A stretch of 64,000 bases of DNA from contig CP136066.1 of NCBI GenBank assembly GCA_032622095.1, forward strand, positions 91,719,319 through 91,783,318, written 5' to 3'. The notes under the pieces are model-generated. The model was not told where the DNA came from. It made no database searches and was given only the letters and a program-made list of their open reading frames with translations. Source of the DNA: Siphonodentalium dalli. Its lineage: Eukaryota > Mollusca > Scaphopoda > Gadilida > Siphonodentaliidae. A program made the translations under genes and the position numbers. This document shows positions 60,170 to 64,000 of this stretch, piece after piece. Every line of letters starts with the position of its first letter. Positions within the stretch are counted from its first letter, which is position 1.

Positions 60170-60421
60170 TAACATTTTCTATACTGAATGAATTCTCCTA
60201 TTCAGTTATAAAAGTATACATTGGAACGGTCTATTATTCATTTGAAGGGGCATACAGGTAATAAAAGCTGATGAAAAAAGATAATATAAAAGCAGAATGA
60301 TTCATATTGTTGGTGGCAAATGTTCAGATAATAAGTTCAACAACAACCGATTGAACTTATTATCTGAACATTTCCTAAGGGATAACTACTCGTCAATGAG
60401 TATTAGCATAAAACATGTTAA
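60170..60421. mobile_element. Family F MITE
   Basis: TTTCTATACTGAATGAATTC, GTATACATTGGAACGGTC, an inner palindrome CAGATAATAAGTTCAACAA / TTGAACTTATTATCTG at 60324-60367, right end AACATGTTAA. Confidence 0.8.
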
Positions 60422-60527
60422 ACCACCTTCCATTTGTAGGGATATATTGACACAAAGACATAATTCCCATGTCCAACGATTTATTCTCGCCTCGGGTTGA
60501 AACATTTACAGATTGCAATTTGCATAG

Positions 60528-62047
60528 TTATACCCCCGCAACGAAGTTTGGGGGGGGGGGGGTGTATACTGGAGGCAGCTTGTCCGTCCGTCCGTGGACA
60601 CAAATTTGTCCGGAGTTTTTCTCAGTCGTTTTTATACCCCCCGCACCGAAGTTAGGGGGGTATACTGGAGTCAGCTCGTCCGTCGTCCGTCCGTGGACAC
60701 AAATTTGTCCGGAGTTTTTCTCAGTCGTTTTTTGATCAATTTCCGTGAAACTTGGCACAGACATCAACCACGATGGGAACCTGTGCACCTGCGATTATGA
60801 CGTCTGTCGGACTTTTTTTGGTGGAGTTATCCCCCCTTTGTCGACTTAGAAAATGTTCGCAACATGTATACTTTTGTCCGAGCTTTTATTCCTACATTTT
60901 TAGGTAAATTTTTTTTAACTTGGCACATATATTTAGTACCATGGGAACTTGTGCACCTGCGATTATGACGTATGTCTGAAAAAATTTGGTGGAGTTATCT
61001 CCCTTTTTCGACTTAGAATTTTTTTTGCAACATGCATAATTTTGTCCGAGCTTTTATTCCTACATTTTTCGGTCAATGTTTTTTAATCTTGGCACTGATA
61101 TATTAGGTCCATGGGAACCTGTGCACCTGCGATTATGACGTCTGTCCGACATTTTTTTTGTGTCGAGTTATTCCCCTTAGAATTGTTTTCGCAACATGTA
61201 TAATTTTGTCCAAGCTTTTATTCCTACATTTTTCGGTCAATATGTTTAAGATTAGGGTTATGGTTGTACACCTGCAATGGGAACTGTTATTTTATTATTT
61301 TAACTAAATGTTTACTGACATGTGAAACATCTTAGTATTTTAAAAACGGGGGTATCCGTAGTCCCATTGGGACAGTCACACCTCTAGTTTGATCAATTTC
61401 CGTGAAACTTGGCACAGGCATCAATCATCATGGGAACCTGTGCACCTGCGATTATGACGTCTGTCGAAACTTTTTTTGGTGGAGTTATCCCCCCTTTTTC
61501 GACTTAGAAATGTTTTGCAACATGTATAATTTTGTCTGAGCTTTTATTCCTACATTTTTAGGTTAATTTTTGTTTAACTTGGCACAGATATTTAGTACCA
61601 TGGGAACCTGTGCACCTGCGGTTATGACGTCTGTCTGGCATTTTTTTGTGGAGTTATCCCCCTTTTTCGACTTAGACATTTTTTTGCAACATGCCTAATT
61701 TTGTCCGATCTTTTATTTCTACATTTTTATGTCAATGTTTTTTAATCTTGGCACTGATATTTAGTACCATGAGAACCTGTGCACCTGCGATTATGATGTC
61801 TGTCCAACTTATTTTGCGCAGTTATTCCCCTTTTTCGATTTAGAACATTTTTGCAAAATGCATAATTTTTCGGTCAATAGGTTTAAGATTACGTTTAGGT
61901 TTGTGCACCTGCAATAGGAACTGTTATTTTATTATTTTAACTAAATGTTTACTGACATGTGAAACATCTTAGTATTTTAAAAACACGGGGGGGGGGGTGT
62001 ATCCTTAGTCCCATTGGGACAGTCAGAATGGGACTGTCACACATCTA
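60528..62047. repeat. Helentron/pearl-like elements with GTCC starts and ~200-bp tandem units, two in tandem
   Basis: TTATACCCCCGCAACGAAG start, CGTCCGTCCGTCC cluster, a second start at 60631 (TTTTATACCCCCCGCACC), and units with CATGGGAACCTGTGCACC and GATTATGACGTCTGTC. Ends CCCATTGGGACAGTCACACC|TCTAG at 61386; a second array ends similarly at 62047. Highly similar to 32685-33291. Confidence 0.7.
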
Positions 62048-62049
62048 GT

Positions 62050-62670
62050 TATTGCTGTTCATGAATTTTAGGATTGCTTTTAAGTTTATTAAATGTTTTG
62101 CTGGTAACCAGATATATAATCCGAATGTGGATCTAAAATGCGGTTAAAGATTGAACACCAGCGCCCAGCCATTTACTTCATGGTGTGTAACGAAACAACT
62201 GCAGACATATAGATGATCTCCAACAAGTTATGTTGGGATAGTAGATTTTATGAAACAAGTTTCATAAAATCTCATATTACAAAATAAGGAGTTGAAAATC
62301 TTGTATAAAACATGAAAAAATCTAGAGCTTTATGCATTTTTAACAAATCAATATCCTTAAAAGAAGCTGAAAATTCAGACATTTACAGCGTTGGCTGAGA
62401 CACTTCACAACCATATACGACGGTATTGCGCACTCAGGCTGCCGATGAAAACTATAGTCCCCTAATTTGCCTCTTTGTTTTTGTGTCTATTTTCATTAGT
62501 GCAACGAAGTTGGACAAGAATTTAACTTTAATGAACAAAGCAATCATTTTTCAATGTCCTGTGTTGGTGTCATGCATGGCTTTTCGAAATAGTATTGATG
62601 CACGCTGTCATTTTGTTGGTGCGATGCCAATTATCCTGGGAAGCATGCGCATATTCATCACTAGTTCATT
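62050..62670. other. Intergenic sequence without recognised elements
   Basis: Only a short palindrome (GATTTTATGAAACAAGTTTCATAAAATC, in two halves around 62244-62271) stands out. Confidence 0.35.
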
Positions 62671-62674
62671 CATC

Positions 62675-62998
62675 AAAGCTCAGTGATCAGATATAAATTT
62701 TTGAAATTTGTTATTTCCCCGGGATATGAATTTTTTGCGGCCTGGCAAATATTCGTCAAGCCGAAGTTCTCGGACCAATTTGTGGATGAAGATGGATAAC
62801 TCTAAAATCAAGTGGCTTTGGGTGTTAGCGATTTGACAATCCGGCCAAATTTCATTGAACAAAATGTTGATAATTAACACAATTTGGACAATTTTATCGA
62901 TTCTGATAACTGAAGCAGCATTTAAAAATATGTTGTTGTTGTTGTTGTTGGAATATGATGATATGGGGACCATCGAATTGGATTGAGTACCTTCAACT
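62675..62998. mobile_element. Family H element, left end truncated
   Basis: CATCAAAGCTCAGTGATCAG to GATTGAGTACCTTCAAC; similar to 14450-14875, with GCCGAAGTTCTCGGACCAATTTG shared. A GTT repeat lies at 62932-62950. Confidence 0.78.
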
Positions 62999-63372
62999 GA
63001 TCTTTAGTAGGCTCATGCAGTAGCATGAATAAAACAATATCAACTTGTGATAGGTCTTGTCCATTTCTGAATTCTTCAGAATTTATAAATACGTGCACCC
63101 CCTGTGTATATCAGTCATCTTACACAGCCTTATGTGAATGGTAGTTGATATATTCATGAACCACAATGGGGTGGAGGATATCCACATGCAGATCATCACT
63201 GGTTGCATTAAGACATCTTCTGAATTAAGCCACAACAGAAAATGTATAAACCTCATCAAAAAGCCACCTGTGCGGGGATACTTTGTGCAGTGCATCGTGT
63301 TAATGTTGGGGAAAACTGATTTATCAACAACAACAAAAACTCACAGGATCACTTTATTGTTTTAAAGGGGGA

Positions 63373-63638
63373 ATGTACACTAAATCCGACCATTTAGGGG
63401 ACCATCTCCTTTTATAATCAACAGAATATATGCAACAAATGAATGAATTTGAGCCATGGATTAGTGCAAAATACACTCGTGTGCTCTATGAACTATGCAA
63501 AGAAAATGGTAATTGTATTGAAAATGAATTTATGACTCCAGTCATAAATTAGTCATAAATTCATTTTCATTATAATTATCATGTTTTTAAAAAGGAGATG
63601 GTCCCAAAAATGGTCGGATTTAGTGTACAATGCCCATT
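63373..63638. mobile_element. Palindromic MITE with TGTACACTAAATCCGACC ends
   Basis: TGTACACTAAATCCGACCAT at the left and ATGGTCGGATTTAGTGTACA at the right, AGGAGATGGTCCC / GGGACCATCTCCT next inside, and a central ATGAATTTATGAC / GTCATAAATTCAT hairpin. One copy only in this window. Confidence 0.88.
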
Positions 63639-63639
63639 T

Positions 63640-64000
63640 AAGTTTCCACTTGTAAGAGAACACCCATTATTCCAGAAAGACAATCATGACAGGTTTGATA
63701 ATATAAGTACAAAAAGTAATGAAAATTAAAGTGCAATAGAACTACATGAGTTTTTGTGACATAATGTATTACTTTCAATTACATGCAATGCAGAAAAGGA
63801 CAATTACAGATTACTTTTCATTCACAAGCATTCAACCAGAGTAATATTGTTTAAAATTTTCAGTTGTTTAGATTTATAACTTTCAAATATTATTTAGAAG
63901 AAGTCCTGAACTCAGATTATATTACCAAAATATTTATTTAAACGTCCATCACAGTAAACATACCGGCCGCATTCATATATGCTGGTACTGGCATACCAGA
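63640..64000. other. No recognisable feature
   Basis: AT-rich sequence with no repeat shared with the window and no plausible exon. Confidence 0.4.

Noticed and set aside
62426-62686. 86-codon open frame as a membrane protein
   Set aside because: Somewhat hydrophobic, but with no family resemblance; it ends at the edge of a family H repeat.

Overview
The window is eukaryotic genomic DNA: AT-rich, intron-dense and full of short inverted-repeat transposons. It holds one clearly recognisable protein-coding gene. On the + strand, 20 exons between 1541 and 47786 can be joined in a single open frame encoding 820 residues and a stop. The product is the C-terminal part of TDRD9 (the Spindle-E relative), a DEAH-box RNA helicase with a Tudor domain that acts in the piRNA pathway in germ-cell nuage. 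The helicase core lies upstream of position 1. Identification rests on remembered similarity to vertebrate TDRD9 (GAFYPNYF, AEVFFVDFGN, MRPSA, AEYTEES, AGLPA, PDHDME, ERPYQWNQ-type motifs) and on splice sites whose phases agree at every junction.

Protein order: helicase-associated C-terminal and OB-like region (exons 1-4), RRM-like linker (5-7), extended Tudor domain (8-12), conserved C-terminal TDRD9 region (13-19), and a final exon with a U1-type C2H2 zinc finger that I do not recall in vertebrate TDRD9. Oddities are an apparent GC-AG intron after exon 7 and a four-fold, in-frame 45-bp tandem duplication across the 3' end and splice donor of exon 18.

Introns and the downstream 16 kb are mostly mobile-element remains. 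Recognisable groups: (A) long palindromic MITEs with CAGTAATGC ends flanked by TA (Tc1/mariner-type); (B, D, E, F and one element at 42061) MITEs with TTAACCCTTT-like ends (piggyBac-type); (G and others) hAT-type non-autonomous elements, of which eight have exact 8-bp target-site duplications that can be read directly, a ninth 8-bp-TSD element at 39442 is hAT- or P-like; (C) a palindromic family around GAATGAGGTCCCCAGAGGG; (H) a TTAA-flanked family starting AGGTACTCAATC; and repeats with (GTCC)n-rich starts and tandem units of roughly 160-200 bp that resemble Helentron/pearl-type elements of molluscs. Several elements are nested, which gives a relative insertion order. No long transposase or reverse-transcriptase frame is visible.

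The repeat types and the TDRD9 sequence suggest a marine invertebrate, most likely a mollusc and perhaps a bivalve; this is inference. After the stop codon at 47786 I found no second gene I could support. No tRNA, rRNA or CRISPR was seen.
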